This document shows positions 54,245-63,489 of a DNA stretch of 64,000 nt, piece after piece. This DNA is from Dickeya poaceiphila (GTDB lineage: Bacteria; Pseudomonadota; Gammaproteobacteria; Enterobacterales; Enterobacteriaceae). Position 1 is the stretch's first letter. Each line of letters begins with the position of its first letter. The notes beneath the pieces were generated by a model. That model made no database searches, was not told the DNA's origin, and saw nothing but the letters and a program-made list of their open reading frames with translations. The translations under genes and the position numbers were made by a program. Location of the stretch: contig NZ_CP042220.2 of NCBI RefSeq assembly GCF_007858975.2, positions 2,852,001 through 2,916,000 on the forward strand. The letters run 5' to 3'.

Positions 54245-55456
54245 ATGAAAACAGTAATCACGTCTTGTTTTACCAAACGTATTGCGCTCGGCACCTTGCT
54301 CGCCATTAGTGCATCCACATTCGCCTACGCAGACGACATTAATCTGAAAACCATGATTCCTGCCGTCCCGGATATTGATGCCGAAGCGTACATCCTGATT
54401 GATTACAACTCAGGTAAAGTACTGGCGGAAAAGAACGCCGACACCCGTCGCAACCCTGCCAGCCTGACCAAAATGATGACCAGTTATGTAATCGGTCAGG
54501 CGATTAAATCCGGAAAAATCAGCCCGAACGACGTCGTAACGATTGGCAAAGATGCCTGGGCTACCGGCAACCCTGATTTTCAGGGTTCCTCACTGATGTT
54601 CCTCAAACCGGGTGATCGAGTGCCGGTTTATTTGCTGAACAAAGGGATTATTCTGCAATCCGGCAACGATGCCTGTGTAGCCATGGCAGATTACGTGGCA
54701 GGCAGTCAGGATGCGTTCGTCAACCTGATGAATGGTTACGTCAAGGCATTGGGATTGCAGAATACCAACTTCAAAACCGTTCATGGTCTGGATGCGGAAG
54801 GACAATTCAGTTCAGCCCGTGACATGGCACTGATTGGTCAGGCGTTGATTCGTGATGTACCGGACGAATACGCAACCTATAAAGAGAAAGAATTTACCTT
54901 CAACAATATCCGCCAGTTGAACCGCAATGGCCTGTTGTGGGATAGCAGCCTGGCTGTTGATGGCATCAAAACCGGCCACACGTCATCTGCCGGTTACAAT
55001 CTGGTAGCCTCTGCAACCGAAGGCCAGATGCGCCTGATCTCCGCGGTTCTGGGAGGGCGTACTTTCAAAGGGCGTGAAGCAGAAAGTAAAAAACTACTGA
55101 CCTGGGGTTTCCGCTTCTTTGAAACCGTAGCGCCGCTGAAAACCGGTAAAGAATTTGCATCCGAACCGGTCTGGTTCGGCAATAGTGATCGGGTATCGTT
55201 GGGTGTGGATAAAGATGTTTACATCACTATCCCACGCGGTCGCATGAAAGATCTGAAAGCCAGTTATGTTCTCACCAATACAGAGCTACATGCGCCACTG
55301 GCTAAAAACCAAGTGGTCGGTACTATTAACTTCCAACTGGATGGCAAGGTGATCGACCAGCGTCCACTGGTAGTGATGAACGAAGTCAAAGAAGGCGGTA
55401 TCTTCGGACGTCTGTTCGATTACATCAAATTGATGTTCCACCGCTGGTTCAGTTGA
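54245..55456 (+). CDS. dacA: D-alanyl-D-alanine carboxypeptidase PBP5
   Basis: Trims terminal D-Ala from peptidoglycan stem peptides and maintains cell shape. 403 residues as in E. coli. Signal peptide (cleavage after about TFAYA-D), active-site SLTKMM, SGND and KTG ([10 protein letters not shown]), and a C-terminal amphipathic anchor ([16 protein letters not shown]). Preceded by a 179-base gap after rlpA, so it has its own promoter. Confidence 0.97.
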   Translation: MKTVITSCFTKRIALGTLLAISASTFAYADDINLKTMIPAVPDIDAEAYILIDYNSGKVLAEKNADTRRNPASLTKMMTSYVIGQAIKSGKISPNDVVTIGKDAWATGNPDFQGSSLMFLKPGDRVPVYLLNKGIILQSGNDACVAMADYVAGSQDAFVNLMNGYVKALGLQNTNFKTVHGLDAEGQFSSARDMALIGQALIRDVPDEYATYKEKEFTFNNIRQLNRNGLLWDSSLAVDGIKTGHTSSAGYNLVASATEGQMRLISAVLGGRTFKGREAESKKLLTWGFRFFETVAPLKTGKEFASEPVWFGNSDRVSLGVDKDVYITIPRGRMKDLKASYVLTNTELHAPLAKNQVVGTINFQLDGKVIDQRPLVVMNEVKEGGIFGRLFDYIKLMFHRWFS

Positions 55457-55533
55457 TCCCCCTTGAATCCTGAGCAATCACCCTTATGTTGCTCACTTAA
55501 GGATTGATCGACCATCTTTAAGTCATACTTAAC

Positions 55534-55562
55534 ACTCCCGCTTCGGCGGGAGTAATAATTTC
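55534..55562 (+). terminator. Terminator-like hairpin after dacA
   Basis: ACTCCCGC-TTCG-GCGGGAGT stem with a stable TTCG loop, followed only by AATAATTT. It sits 29 bases before the ybeD ATG and may only attenuate. Confidence 0.55.
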
Positions 55563-55590
55563 TGTGTTAATGAATAACTCTGGAGTCACC

Positions 55591-55854
55591 ATGAAAACCA
55601 AACTCAACGAATTGCTTGAATTTCCATGCTCATTTACCTACAAGGTCATGGGGCTGGCAAAACCGGAGCTGGTAGATCAGGTTGTGGAAGTGGTTCAGCG
55701 CCATGCTCCCGGTGACTACACCCCACAAGTTAAGCCCAGCACCAAAGGCAACTACCATTCAGTGTCGATCACTATCATCGCCACCCATATTGAGCAGGTT
55801 GAGACACTGTACGAAGAACTGGGAAATATTGATATCGTGCGTGTAGTACTGTAA
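55591..55854 (+). CDS. ybeD: YbeD family protein (DUF493)
   Basis: 87 residues, as in E. coli and highly conserved: [38 protein letters not shown]. Small ferredoxin-like (ACT-like) fold; proposed to act with lipoate synthesis because it lies before lipB, but the function is unproven. Start ATG 55591 after TGGAG; an earlier in-frame ATG is rejected by homology. Confidence 0.94.
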   Translation: MKTKLNELLEFPCSFTYKVMGLAKPELVDQVVEVVQRHAPGDYTPQVKPSTKGNYHSVSITIIATHIEQVETLYEELGNIDIVRVVL

Positions 55855-55872
55855 TGCGCCCGACTCTCCGAC

Positions 55873-55897
55873 CTTGTCTCCTTTATCCGGAGACAAG
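55873..55897 (+). other. Hairpin in the ybeD-lipB gap
   Basis: Perfect 9-bp stem CTTGTCTCC / GGAGACAAG with a seven-base loop, no T-run. It follows ybeD by 18 bases and could act as a 3' stabiliser. Confidence 0.5.
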
Positions 55898-55964
55898 TAA
55901 GGAAACCGCTATTCGCTCCAGCATCCCCCCGCTATAATTACGTTTATTTCTTCTTCACCCGACG

Positions 55965-56696
55965 ATGACACTTTTGCAACAGGATACGATCATAGTACGT
56001 GACACGATCATCGTGCGCCAGTTGGGCGTACAGCCTTACGAACCGGTGTCGCAGGCTATGCACACTTTTACCGAGCAACGGGACAGCAACAGTCTTGATG
56101 AGTTATGGCTGGTGCAGCATCTGCCCGTTTTCACTCAGGGACAAGCGGGAAAAGCCGAACACGTGCTGATGCCCGGCAATATTCCGGTGATTCAGAGTGA
56201 TCGCGGTGGCCAGGTTACGTATCACGGTCCAGGTCAACAGGTCATGTATGTGCTTGTTGATATCAAACGCCGTAAGGTTGGCGTACGCCAGTTGGTAACC
56301 GCTATCGAGAATACCGTCGTTAATACACTGGCACATTTTGCGATTGATGCGCACGCCCGTCCCGATGCTCCCGGCGTCTATGTCGGTGAGCGTAAAATTT
56401 GTTCACTGGGCTTACGTATCCGCCATGGTTGTTCATTCCATGGTCTGGCACTGAACATTGCCATGGACCTGTCTCCTTTCCTGCGCATCAATCCTTGTGG
56501 CTATGCCGGCATGAGCATGACCCAGCTCAGTGAACTGGCTCCCGACGCAACGTTGACTAACACGGCTCCAGTCATGGTGAAAGCGTTTATGGATCTGCTG
56601 GGCTACCAGCACCAGGAATGGTTGGACTGGAACTGGCCGCAGCAGGGAGAACCACACCCGCAAAGTACCGGGCATAGCGTAAGCTCAGGTCGTTAA
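55965..56696 (+). CDS. lipB: Octanoyl-[ACP]:protein N-octanoyltransferase LipB
   Basis: Transfers octanoate from ACP to lipoyl domains, the substrate step for LipA. 243 residues (E. coli 213). Conserved [21 protein letters not shown] with the catalytic-site Lys/Cys region and [21 protein letters not shown] (catalytic Cys). The N terminus carries a duplicated hexapeptide [12 protein letters not shown], and the C terminus extends with a Gln/Ser/Pro-rich tail after WLDWNW. ybeF, between lipB and lipA in E. coli, is absent. Confidence 0.95.
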   Translation: MTLLQQDTIIVRDTIIVRQLGVQPYEPVSQAMHTFTEQRDSNSLDELWLVQHLPVFTQGQAGKAEHVLMPGNIPVIQSDRGGQVTYHGPGQQVMYVLVDIKRRKVGVRQLVTAIENTVVNTLAHFAIDAHARPDAPGVYVGERKICSLGLRIRHGCSFHGLALNIAMDLSPFLRINPCGYAGMSMTQLSELAPDATLTNTAPVMVKAFMDLLGYQHQEWLDWNWPQQGEPHPQSTGHSVSSGR

Positions 56697-56866
56697 TTAC
56701 ATTTTATTTACATTGCTTCTGCATTTTGTTGCTCTGTGACTGCTCGCCAGAGCGCAAAGATGATATAATTTTGTGAGTTTTTTAAAAAAAATTTTAATAA
56801 CTCACGTAATCCAATGAATTTTAGATAAATTCATAACAGCGATTCAGAACTGGAAATTACGCAACC

Positions 56867-57832
56867 ATGAGTAAACCGATTCAGATCGAACGTGGCGTCA
56901 AATACCGCGATGCAGACAAAATGGCCCTGATCCCGGTGCGCACCGTCGCCACCGAGCGTCAGGAAATGCTCCGCAAACCAGAATGGATGAAGATAAAACT
57001 ACCTGCGGATTCCAGCCGGATTCAGGGCATCAAGGACGCCATGCGCCGCAATGGTCTGCACTCGGTTTGCGAGGAAGCGTCCTGCCCTAACCTGGCGGAG
57101 TGTTTTAATCACGGTACCGCCACATTCATGATCCTTGGTGCCATTTGTACCCGCCGTTGTCCATTCTGCGATGTTGCCCATGGTCGCCCGCTGACACCCG
57201 ATGCCAACGAGCCAGAAAAACTGGCTCAAACCATCCATGATATGGGGCTGCGCTACGTCGTCATCACATCGGTTGATCGCGACGATCTACGTGATGGCGG
57301 CGCTCAGCACTTTGCCGACTGCATCAGCGCGATACGTCGTAAAAACCCAAGCATCAGAATCGAAACGCTGGTGCCGGATTTTCGTGGTCGTATGGATCGT
57401 GCGTTGGATATTCTGACTACCACGCCGCCAGACGTGTTTAACCATAACCTTGAGAACGTGCCGCGCCTCTATCGTCAGGTTCGTCCAGGTGCCGATTATG
57501 AATGGTCGCTGAAATTATTGGAGAAATTCAAAGCAATCCATCCGACTATTCCGACCAAATCCGGCCTGATGGTAGGTCTGGGTGAAACCAATAATGAAAT
57601 TCTGGACGTAATGCGCGATCTGCGTCGTCATGGTGTAACCATGTTAACGCTGGGGCAATACCTGCAACCGAGTCGTCACCATCTGCCAGTGCAGCGTTAT
57701 GTGCCGCCGGAAGAATTTGAAGAAATGAAAGCAGAAGCTCTGGCAATGGGCTTTACCCATGCGGCCTGCGGCCCATTCGTTCGTTCTTCTTATCATGCGG
57801 ATCTGCAAGCCAAAGGGATTGAAGTGAAATAG
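56867..57832 (+). CDS. lipA: Lipoyl synthase LipA
   Basis: Radical-SAM enzyme that inserts two sulfurs into the octanoyl chain. 321 residues as in E. coli. Auxiliary cluster C-x4-C-x5-C ([12 protein letters not shown]), radical-[11 protein letters not shown] (C-x3-C-x2-C), and the C-terminal [12 protein letters not shown] motif carrying the serine ligand. It lies 170 bases after lipB and converges with tatE. Confidence 0.97.
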   Translation: MSKPIQIERGVKYRDADKMALIPVRTVATERQEMLRKPEWMKIKLPADSSRIQGIKDAMRRNGLHSVCEEASCPNLAECFNHGTATFMILGAICTRRCPFCDVAHGRPLTPDANEPEKLAQTIHDMGLRYVVITSVDRDDLRDGGAQHFADCISAIRRKNPSIRIETLVPDFRGRMDRALDILTTTPPDVFNHNLENVPRLYRQVRPGADYEWSLKLLEKFKAIHPTIPTKSGLMVGLGETNNEILDVMRDLRRHGVTMLTLGQYLQPSRHHLPVQRYVPPEEFEEMKAEALAMGFTHAACGPFVRSSYHADLQAKGIEVK

Positions 57833-57878
57833 TGGGCTATCGTCTACAACGCTTGTCTTACCAAAATCATAAAAGACA

Positions 57879-57915
57879 CAAAAAGCGGATGGGCAAAACC
57901 CTCCGCTTTTTGTTT
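57879..57915. terminator. Bidirectional terminator between lipA and tatE
   Basis: Stem CAAAAAGCGGA / TCCGCTTTTTG with an inner GGG/CCC hairpin; T-rich on plus and A-rich on the other side, between convergent genes. Confidence 0.85.
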
Positions 57916-57936
57916 GGTACCTGTCAGCGTACGCGA

Positions 57937-58146
57937 TTATTCTTTAGGGCGATTTTCGCTGATAGCAGTATGATGTTCATCCTGAGCGGAAGATTTCGCC
58001 GCTGGCTGATCATCATTCATAGCTTTCTTAAAGCCTTTGATAGCCGCTCCCAGATCACCACCCAGACTGCGCAGTTTATTGGTGCCGAACAACAGAACAA
58101 TCAAGGCGCCAATTACTAAAAGCTTGGCAATACTGATACCTTCCAT
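57937..58146 (-). CDS. tatE: Sec-independent translocase protein TatE
   Basis: 69 residues (E. coli 67). TatA-family single span ([17 protein letters not shown]), hinge, and amphipathic helix [21 protein letters not shown]. It matches TatE rather than TatA in location next to lipA and the nitrilase gene. It can partly replace TatA in the twin-arginine pathway. Start ATG 58146 has GGTAGGTATG just upstream. Confidence 0.93.
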   Translation of the reverse strand: MEGISIAKLLVIGALIVLLFGTNKLRSLGGDLGAAIKGFKKAMNDDQPAAKSSAQDEHHTAISENRPKE

Positions 58147-58314
58147 ACATACCTACCTGATAATGTGAACTGAAAAAGCCAAGTTGCGCTTTAATTCATT
58201 TCTTTGTAAATCGATCTACCGGATAAGACAATGGTACTTTGTAACAAAGTAAGATGCCATCATCAGTCGCTGCTTTTTATCCGATACCAATAATACCAAT
58301 AAATAGCCTTGCTG

Positions 58315-59103
58315 TTATCTTAATACAGGCGGCTTGAAGCGATTGTGATGTAGAACAGGTAACTGGTGACGAACAGCTTGAATACGCTCCAGCGTCAACT
58401 CCGCCAACAACAATTCAGGTTGCTCGGCAGCCTGAGCAATGATGATGCCCATTGGGTCCACCACCATGCTATTGCCAATATTCCTGTCGCTACACTCTCC
58501 TGTTGCCACCAGATAACAGGTATTCTCCAACGCCCGCGTTCGAGCCAGCAACGCCCAGTGCGACTCCTTGTGCGGACCTTTCACCCAGGCAGCCGGCACC
58601 ACCAGTACATCGGCACCGCTGACCGCCAGTTGGCGCGCCATCTCGGCAAAACGGATGTCGTAGCATACCATTAACCCGACACGCATTCCCGCAATCTCTA
58701 CCACTGGTGGTAACGATATGCCCGGCGTCACCCGGCGGGATTCTTGTACCGTAAAAGCGTCATATAAATGCAGCTTATGGTAATGAGCCAGGATTTCGCC
58801 GCGTCGAATAACCAGCAATGTATTGTGCACACGACCATCTGCAGCCGGGGTATGCAGGGTAAATACCATGCTGAGATCCAGCGACTGGCTGGCAGCCAGC
58901 AGTTGACTAACAAAAGGGCCGTTTATCGGCTGAGCGCACCCCACGCCCCATTCCGGGTCCGAATTATCACGAGCCAACACTGCTTCTGGCAGCACCAGCA
59001 AATCAGCCCCTGCGGACACAGCCTGATCCATTAATGTTATGCAGATCTGGGCATTGTCTTGCCATAGACGCTGTACTGCAAATTGGCCGAGCGCTACTTT
59101 CAT
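58315..59103 (-). CDS. nit1: Carbon-nitrogen hydrolase, deaminated glutathione amidase type
   Basis: Nitrilase-superfamily amidase, 262 residues from ATG 59103 (GGAG seven bases upstream). Catalytic triad Glu40 (LLVLPEAVLA), Lys110 (HYHKLHLYDAF) and Cys147 (LMVCYDIRFAEMARQLA) is complete. It corresponds to YbeM, intact in many enterobacteria but broken in E. coli K-12, and to mammalian Nit1, which hydrolyses deaminated glutathione as metabolite repair. Substrate assignment is by family. Same strand as tatE, 168 bases upstream of it. Confidence 0.85.
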   Translation of the reverse strand: MKVALGQFAVQRLWQDNAQICITLMDQAVSAGADLLVLPEAVLARDNSDPEWGVGCAQPINGPFVSQLLAASQSLDLSMVFTLHTPAADGRVHNTLLVIRRGEILAHYHKLHLYDAFTVQESRRVTPGISLPPVVEIAGMRVGLMVCYDIRFAEMARQLAVSGADVLVVPAAWVKGPHKESHWALLARTRALENTCYLVATGECSDRNIGNSMVVDPMGIIIAQAAEQPELLLAELTLERIQAVRHQLPVLHHNRFKPPVLR

Positions 59104-59196
59104 ATCATGCTCCTTCATAACCAGCAGATACATTTAGTAAAACTACCACCGCTACAAAAAACACCAGCATGTGGGTAAACTCTTGTCGCCAGTAAC

Positions 59197-59243
59197 GGAG
59201 ATGACATTCCTCCATAACCGCCCTTTCGGCTGATGATGTCTGC
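59197..59243 (+). promoter_or_regulatory. Fluoride riboswitch (crcB motif)
   Basis: GGAGATGACATTCCTCC followed by ATAACCGCC...GGC and CTGATGATGTC matches the crcB-motif aptamer: GGAG/CTCC stem with an AUGNCAUUC interior, the conserved AUAACCGCC junction and the terminal CUGAUGAUG pseudoknot partner. It sits 73 bases upstream of crcB, the fluoride channel gene. Fluoride binding would turn crcB on; the expression platform between 59244 and 59315 is not obvious. Confidence 0.82.
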
Positions 59244-59315
59244 AAATTCACTCAATCGGCATCGCACATGCCCTTTCGAGAGTAGCCTAACTTACCCCTG
59301 AATGAAAAGGTGACT

Positions 59316-59699
59316 ATGTACAGTACGTTACTTGCTGTTTTTATTGGTGGTGGCATTGGCAGCGTTGCACGCTGGCAATTAAGCGTACGCTTTAATACGT
59401 TGTTTCCCCAGATCCCCGCCGGCACATTGCTGGCAAACCTGCTCGGCGCCTTCATTATTGGTGCGGCTATGGGGTATTTCGTGCGCCAACCTGACCTCCC
59501 TCCCCACTGGAAGCTGTTACTCACAACCGGTTTCTGCGGTGGTCTGACAACGTTCTCTACGTTTTCCTACGAGATGGTGACGTTGCTGCAAAGTGGCGAA
59601 TGGGCCGCAGCACTGTTCAATTTACTGATAAATGTGCTTGGCTCACTGATGATGACGGCGCTGGCGTTTGCGCTTATGGGCTGGCTGAGTGCCCACTGA
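59316..59699 (+). CDS. crcB: Fluoride ion transporter CrcB (Fluc)
   Basis: Fluoride-specific channel, 127 residues as in E. coli, four membrane spans, dual-topology dimer. Conserved [12 protein letters not shown], the polar-track Asn in [12 protein letters not shown], and [15 protein letters not shown] with the phenylalanine box and central Na+ site. ATG 59316 is chosen over a GTG two codons earlier. Regulated by the riboswitch above. Confidence 0.94.
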   Translation: MYSTLLAVFIGGGIGSVARWQLSVRFNTLFPQIPAGTLLANLLGAFIIGAAMGYFVRQPDLPPHWKLLLTTGFCGGLTTFSTFSYEMVTLLQSGEWAAALFNLLINVLGSLMMTALAFALMGWLSAH

Positions 59700-59720
59700 G
59701 GAAGGTAGATAAATACAAAA

Positions 59721-59748
59721 TAAAAACCCGCCATAAGGCGGGTTTTTT
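59721..59748. terminator. Bidirectional terminator between crcB and cspE
   Basis: AAAACCCGCC-ATAA-GGCGGGTTTT stem followed by two further T; A-run on the other side serves cspE. Confidence 0.92.
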
Positions 59749-59763
59749 AGGAAATCGGTATAA

Positions 59764-59973
59764 TTAAATAGCGATAACGTTAGCAGCAGAAGGTCCTTTA
59801 GCGCCGCTGGTGATTTCAAACTCTACACGCTGACCTTCAGCCAAGGTTTTGAAACCGTTGCTCTGGATAGCAGAAAAGTGAACGAACACGTCTTTGCTGC
59901 CATCTTCCGGAGTAATGAAACCGAATCCTTTGGACTCATTAAACCACTTAACGCTACCTTTAATCTTAGACAT
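59764..59973 (-). CDS. cspE: Cold-shock family RNA chaperone CspE
   Basis: 69 residues, nearly identical to E. coli CspE. RNP1 KGFGFITP and RNP2 VFVHFSAI are present. Single-strand nucleic acid binding and transcription antitermination. ATG 59973 matches [13 protein letters not shown]; the open frame extends 45 codons further into the long leader and is rejected. Adjacent to crcB as in E. coli. Confidence 0.96.
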   Translation of the reverse strand: MSKIKGSVKWFNESKGFGFITPEDGSKDVFVHFSAIQSNGFKTLAEGQRVEFEITSGAKGPSAANVIAI

Positions 59974-60700
59974 CAAACTTACCTTTACATGAATGAACGA
60001 CACAAAATCTGTGTCAAATACAGTACAGCAAGTAGCGGCGCATTTGTCCAGCCGAACATCATCAAAAAGTGATAAAACATGATAAAAAAGCGAACTGACT
60101 CCATTCACCCCACAGATTTATCAGTCTCGACCACATTTTAACATTCAGGATCTATCAGAATAGTTGCAATTAGCTCAGCCAGCAGGAACACGGGAAGTCC
60201 GACAACCACTATGCAACGTATGTTAGAAGGGCAACACAATAGATTCCCTATAGGTGAGCACAGCGATTAGACCAAAGCGTAACGAATCGTGGGGATAGTA
60301 GGTACTGCCTATGTTCAAAATGACAGGAAAAATACTGGAGAGACAGTTTCCAGATCATACCTGTACAAGTAACAACCAATACGAATAATAGCCTCTTTTA
60401 TTTATTCAGGTTTCCTCATTTAACCATCAGTCTCCACGCTGGCGGTCAGAAAAACATGAGAAAAAAATAGCGACACTCATCACAAAAATGAGAAGAAAAA
60501 AACAGGGTAAAATGCGGGAATGTACGTATAACACAACCACCTTAAGCAAAAATTAATTTTTAAAAATCAGGCCATTAAAAACATAACGAGCAACATAAAA
60601 AAAGCAGCAACCCGTAGGTTGCTGCTTTGGCGGTGCTCAATAAGGGACCTGGTGACTAATGACAGTAAATAAATTTGTACTAGTCTAAATACATCAGCAA
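59974..60700. other. 727-base gene-free region between cspE and ypfM
   Basis: The cspE-proximal part should be the long 5' leader typical of cold-shock genes. The rest is AT-rich, has many stops in all frames and no recognised RNA or repeat. It spans the junction between two blocks that are far apart in E. coli (crcB-cspE and ypfM-dapE). A small RNA cannot be excluded. Confidence 0.6.
60597..60626 (-). terminator. Terminator after ypfM
   Basis: Perfect 10-bp stem AGCAGCAACC / GGTTGCTGCT with loop CGTA (plus-strand order); on the minus strand seven T follow. It lies 75 bases after the ypfM stop. Confidence 0.92.
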
Positions 60701-60760
60701 TTACTTACGCAGCATTGCGTCGATGAAGCTTTTCCAGTTGTTGAGTTCAATCTCGATCAT
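60701..60760 (-). CDS. ypfM: Small protein YpfM
   Basis: 19-residue protein MIEIELNNWKSFIDAMLRK, matching E. coli YpfM in length and most residues (MIE-EL-NWK-FI--MLRK). GAGGT eight bases before the ATG, own terminator downstream. In E. coli ypfM is divergent from yffB (as here). The function is unknown; the amphipathic helix pattern suggests membrane or protein contact. Confidence 0.9.
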   Translation of the reverse strand: MIEIELNNWKSFIDAMLRK

Positions 60761-60991
60761 GATAGTAACCTCGTAAGCTTTTTGTTGTCTTGCAGGGTTA
60801 TTATACGCTTCTTTTTTGACCAAGATAAAGGCCTTGGGGCGCAGAAATGTGCTCTCCTTCGCATTTCTGCAATATCACCAATCAATCCAACCCTATGATT
60901 TCTTAAGATAATTTTAATAAAATGCCGTATATCGCCTTTATAAGGTATGCTTTTTTTCCTTAAAACATGAAAAATAACGGATTTAAAACAT

Positions 60992-61375
60992 ATGGCCATC
61001 ATCCTGTACGGCATTAAGAATTGCGATACCATAAAAAAGGCGCGACGTTGGTTGGAAGACCATAAAATCGATTACCGTTTTCATGATTACCGCATAGATG
61101 GGTTGAACATAGAGCGCTTGCAATCCTTTATTGATGCCATTGGCTGGCAACCCTTGCTGAATACCCGCGGCACCACCTGGCGCAAACTGGAAGAGACGTA
61201 TCGTAACACCATCACCAACGAAGCAGCGGCAAAAACTGTTATGCTGGAGCAACCCGCGTTGATCAAACGCCCATTGCTGGTAACCGATGACGGAAAAACG
61301 ATGATCGGTTTCAGCGATGACAGCTATCAGCACTTTTTTACGGAGAACACCTCACATGTCCTGCCCGGTAATTGA
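60992..61375 (+). CDS. yffB: ArsC/Spx family protein YffB
   Basis: Thioredoxin-fold ArsC-like protein, 127 residues (E. coli 118). Single Cys in [16 protein letters not shown], with TRGTTWRKL and IKRPLLV blocks. No arsenate reductase activity is established for YffB; possible glutathione-dependent thiol reductase. It overlaps dapE by 20 bases, so the two are co-translated. Confidence 0.92.
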   Translation: MAIILYGIKNCDTIKKARRWLEDHKIDYRFHDYRIDGLNIERLQSFIDAIGWQPLLNTRGTTWRKLEETYRNTITNEAAAKTVMLEQPALIKRPLLVTDDGKTMIGFSDDSYQHFFTENTSHVLPGN

Positions 61376-62483
61376 ACTGGCCCAGCAACTCATCAAACGC
61401 CCGTCCCTCAGCCCCGATGACGCCGGTTGTCAGGCGCTGATGATCGAACGTCTGCAAGCCATTGGTTTTAGCATCGAAAAGATGGACTTCGGCGATACCC
61501 AAAACTTCTGGGCCTGGCGTGGTCAGGGAAAGACACTGGCGTTTGCCGGTCACACCGATGTCGTGCCTGTTGGTAATCAAAGCCAATGGCAGACCCCACC
61601 GTTTGAACCCACTATCCGTGACGGCATGTTGTATGGTCGTGGTGCAGCAGACATGAAAGGCTCGTTGGCGGCAATGGTCGTAGCGGCGGAACGGTTTGTC
61701 GCGGCGCACCCTAATCATCAGGGACGCCTGGCATTTCTCATCACCTCTGACGAAGAAGCCAGTGCCGTCAACGGTACTGTCAAGGTTGTGGAAGCATTGA
61801 TGGCGCGTCAGGAACGGCTGGACTACTGTCTGGTAGGCGAGCCGTCCAGTACCGAACGGGTTGGTGATGTGGTGAAAAATGGCCGGCGTGGTTCGATCAC
61901 TGCCAATCTGCGGGTTCATGGCGTTCAGGGGCATGTCGCTTACCCGCATCTGGCAGACAATCCTGTGCACCGTGCTATGCCCGCACTGAATGAACTGGTG
62001 GAAACGGTCTGGGATCAGGGCAACGAATTTTTCCCACCTACCAGTATGCAGATAGCTAATATCAACGCAGGCACGGGGAGTAATAACGTGATTCCCGGCG
62101 AACTGTATGTCCAGTTCAATTTCCGTTTTAGCACTGAGCTGACCGATGAACTTATTAAAGCGCAGGTCAAAGCCTTGCTGGATCGCCACCAGCTCAACTA
62201 CACGCTGGAATGGCAGTTGTCCGGTCATCCATTTTTGACAGGTCGCGGTGAACTGGTGGATGCAGTGGTCAACGCCGTTGAGCACTACAGTGAAATCACT
62301 CCGCAGCTCCTGACTACCGGTGGAACCTCTGATGGCCGATTTATCGCCCGTATGGGTTCGCAAGTGGTGGAACTGGGACCGGTCAATGCCACTATTCATA
62401 AAGTTGACGAGTGCGTCAGCGCTGCCGATCTGCAACTACTAAGCCGTATGTACCAACGCATTATGGAGCAATTGGTCGCATGA
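61356..62483 (+). CDS. dapE: Succinyl-diaminopimelate desuccinylase
   Basis: Two-zinc M20 peptidase-family enzyme of lysine and meso-DAP synthesis. 375 residues as in E. coli. [25 protein letters not shown] (bridging Asp), TSDEEASA (catalytic Glu), GEPSS and the [10 protein letters not shown] block near the C terminus. ATG 61356 chosen by homology. Its TGA overlaps the next gene by four bases. Confidence 0.97.
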   Translation: MSCPVIELAQQLIKRPSLSPDDAGCQALMIERLQAIGFSIEKMDFGDTQNFWAWRGQGKTLAFAGHTDVVPVGNQSQWQTPPFEPTIRDGMLYGRGAADMKGSLAAMVVAAERFVAAHPNHQGRLAFLITSDEEASAVNGTVKVVEALMARQERLDYCLVGEPSSTERVGDVVKNGRRGSITANLRVHGVQGHVAYPHLADNPVHRAMPALNELVETVWDQGNEFFPPTSMQIANINAGTGSNNVIPGELYVQFNFRFSTELTDELIKAQVKALLDRHQLNYTLEWQLSGHPFLTGRGELVDAVVNAVEHYSEITPQLLTTGGTSDGRFIARMGSQVVELGPVNATIHKVDECVSAADLQLLSRMYQRIMEQLVA

Positions 62484-63163
62484 TGTCCCCCGCCTGCCTG
62501 ACTGGCAAAAGCGACAGCCATCTGGTGGTGCTAAGCAAATCGCATCGCCTGCAACCTGAAGCGGTCGCAGCGTTTACTGCCATGCAGCAGGCGGCGCGAC
62601 AAGATGGCTTCAATCTACAACCTGCCAGTACATTTCGGGATTTCGAACGTCAACGTCACATCTGGAACGGCAAGTTCACCGGCCTGCGCCCACTGCTAGA
62701 TCAGCACAGCCAGCCGATAGACGCGCTCACGCTGGACGAAGGCACGCGTTGCGAGGCAATCCTGCGTTGGTCGGCGTTACCGGGCAGCAGCCGTCACCAC
62801 TGGGGCAGCGATCTGGATATCTATGACCCTGACCAATTGCCCGTCGGCCAAAAACTGCAACTGGAACCATGGGAATACCAGGCTGGTGGTTATTTTGCCG
62901 AACTTAGCGACTGGCTGACCGGGCACATGGCCGCTTTCGGCTTTTACCGCCCATTCGCTCAGGATAATGGCGGCGTAGCCATAGAACCCTGGCATCTCAG
63001 CTACGCGCCTCTGGCCCGGCTCGCCATGTCTCAGCTAACGCCTGAATGCATCTTACAAGCCTGGCAAGGGGAAGATATTGCTGGTCGACGCTGGCTGGAG
63101 CCAAACCTACCGATGTTGTTCCAGCGCTTTATACTGTCTGTTGATACGCAATGCATCCGCTGA
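62480..63163 (+). CDS. M15 family D-Ala-D-Ala carboxypeptidase-like protein
   Basis: 227 residues, VanY-type M15B peptidase core. Zinc motif [10 protein letters not shown] (S-x-H-x2-G-x3-D, His106 and Asp113; the usual Ala is Asp) and EPWH (Glu169, His172) complete the metal site. No signal peptide or membrane span, so it appears cytoplasmic, and could act on muropeptides or DAP-containing peptides. The ATG overlaps the dapE stop (ATGA), so it is coupled to DAP synthesis. E. coli has no gene here. Confidence 0.85.
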   Translation: MMSPACLTGKSDSHLVVLSKSHRLQPEAVAAFTAMQQAARQDGFNLQPASTFRDFERQRHIWNGKFTGLRPLLDQHSQPIDALTLDEGTRCEAILRWSALPGSSRHHWGSDLDIYDPDQLPVGQKLQLEPWEYQAGGYFAELSDWLTGHMAAFGFYRPFAQDNGGVAIEPWHLSYAPLARLAMSQLTPECILQAWQGEDIAGRRWLEPNLPMLFQRFILSVDTQCIR

Positions 63164-63195
63164 TACTGACTATCTGAATATAATGAGGAACGACC

Positions 63196-63384
63196 ATGGG
63201 ATGGCTGGCTGATTACTGGTGGGTGATACTGCTGGTACTACTGGGGATGCTGGTTAACGGCATCAAGGAACTGCGCCGTCTTGATCATAAGCGTTTTCTG
63301 CATAACAAACCACCGTTACCGCCGCACCGTGACAATAATGCACAGTGGGACGAAGACGACGATTGGCCGCAGAAAAAACCCTGA
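63196..63384 (+). CDS. ypfN: UPF0370 membrane protein YpfN
   Basis: 62 residues (E. coli 66): one N-terminal membrane span ([17 protein letters not shown]), then [10 protein letters not shown] and an acidic [10 protein letters not shown] tail, all conserved. Function unknown. Follows the dapE unit as in E. coli. Confidence 0.92.
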   Translation: MGWLADYWWVILLVLLGMLVNGIKELRRLDHKRFLHNKPPLPPHRDNNAQWDEDDDWPQKKP

Positions 63385-63405
63385 CTCCGTCCCCTGAAAA
63401 TATAG

Positions 63406-63444
63406 AAGGCCGGGAAACCTGAAGGTAACCCGGCCTTGTTATTT
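63406..63444. terminator. Terminator between ypfN and ypfH
   Basis: AAGGCCGGG / CCCGGCCTT stem around a 14-base loop, then TGTTATTT. Convergent genes; the T-run is moderate. Confidence 0.7.
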
Positions 63445-63489
63445 ATGGCATTCGCCTTGTTGAGAGCTACAACCCCCGCTGTCAGTCCC

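Noticed and set aside
60001..60600. Small RNA or short protein gene in the cspE-ypfM gap
   Set aside because: No promoter-terminator pair or credible frame was found apart from the ypfM terminator; reported only as a gene-free region.
61338..62435. 365-codon open frame on the minus strand across dapE
   Set aside because: It is fully antisense to a complete dapE, with no family similarity and no start signal; a shadow of codon bias.
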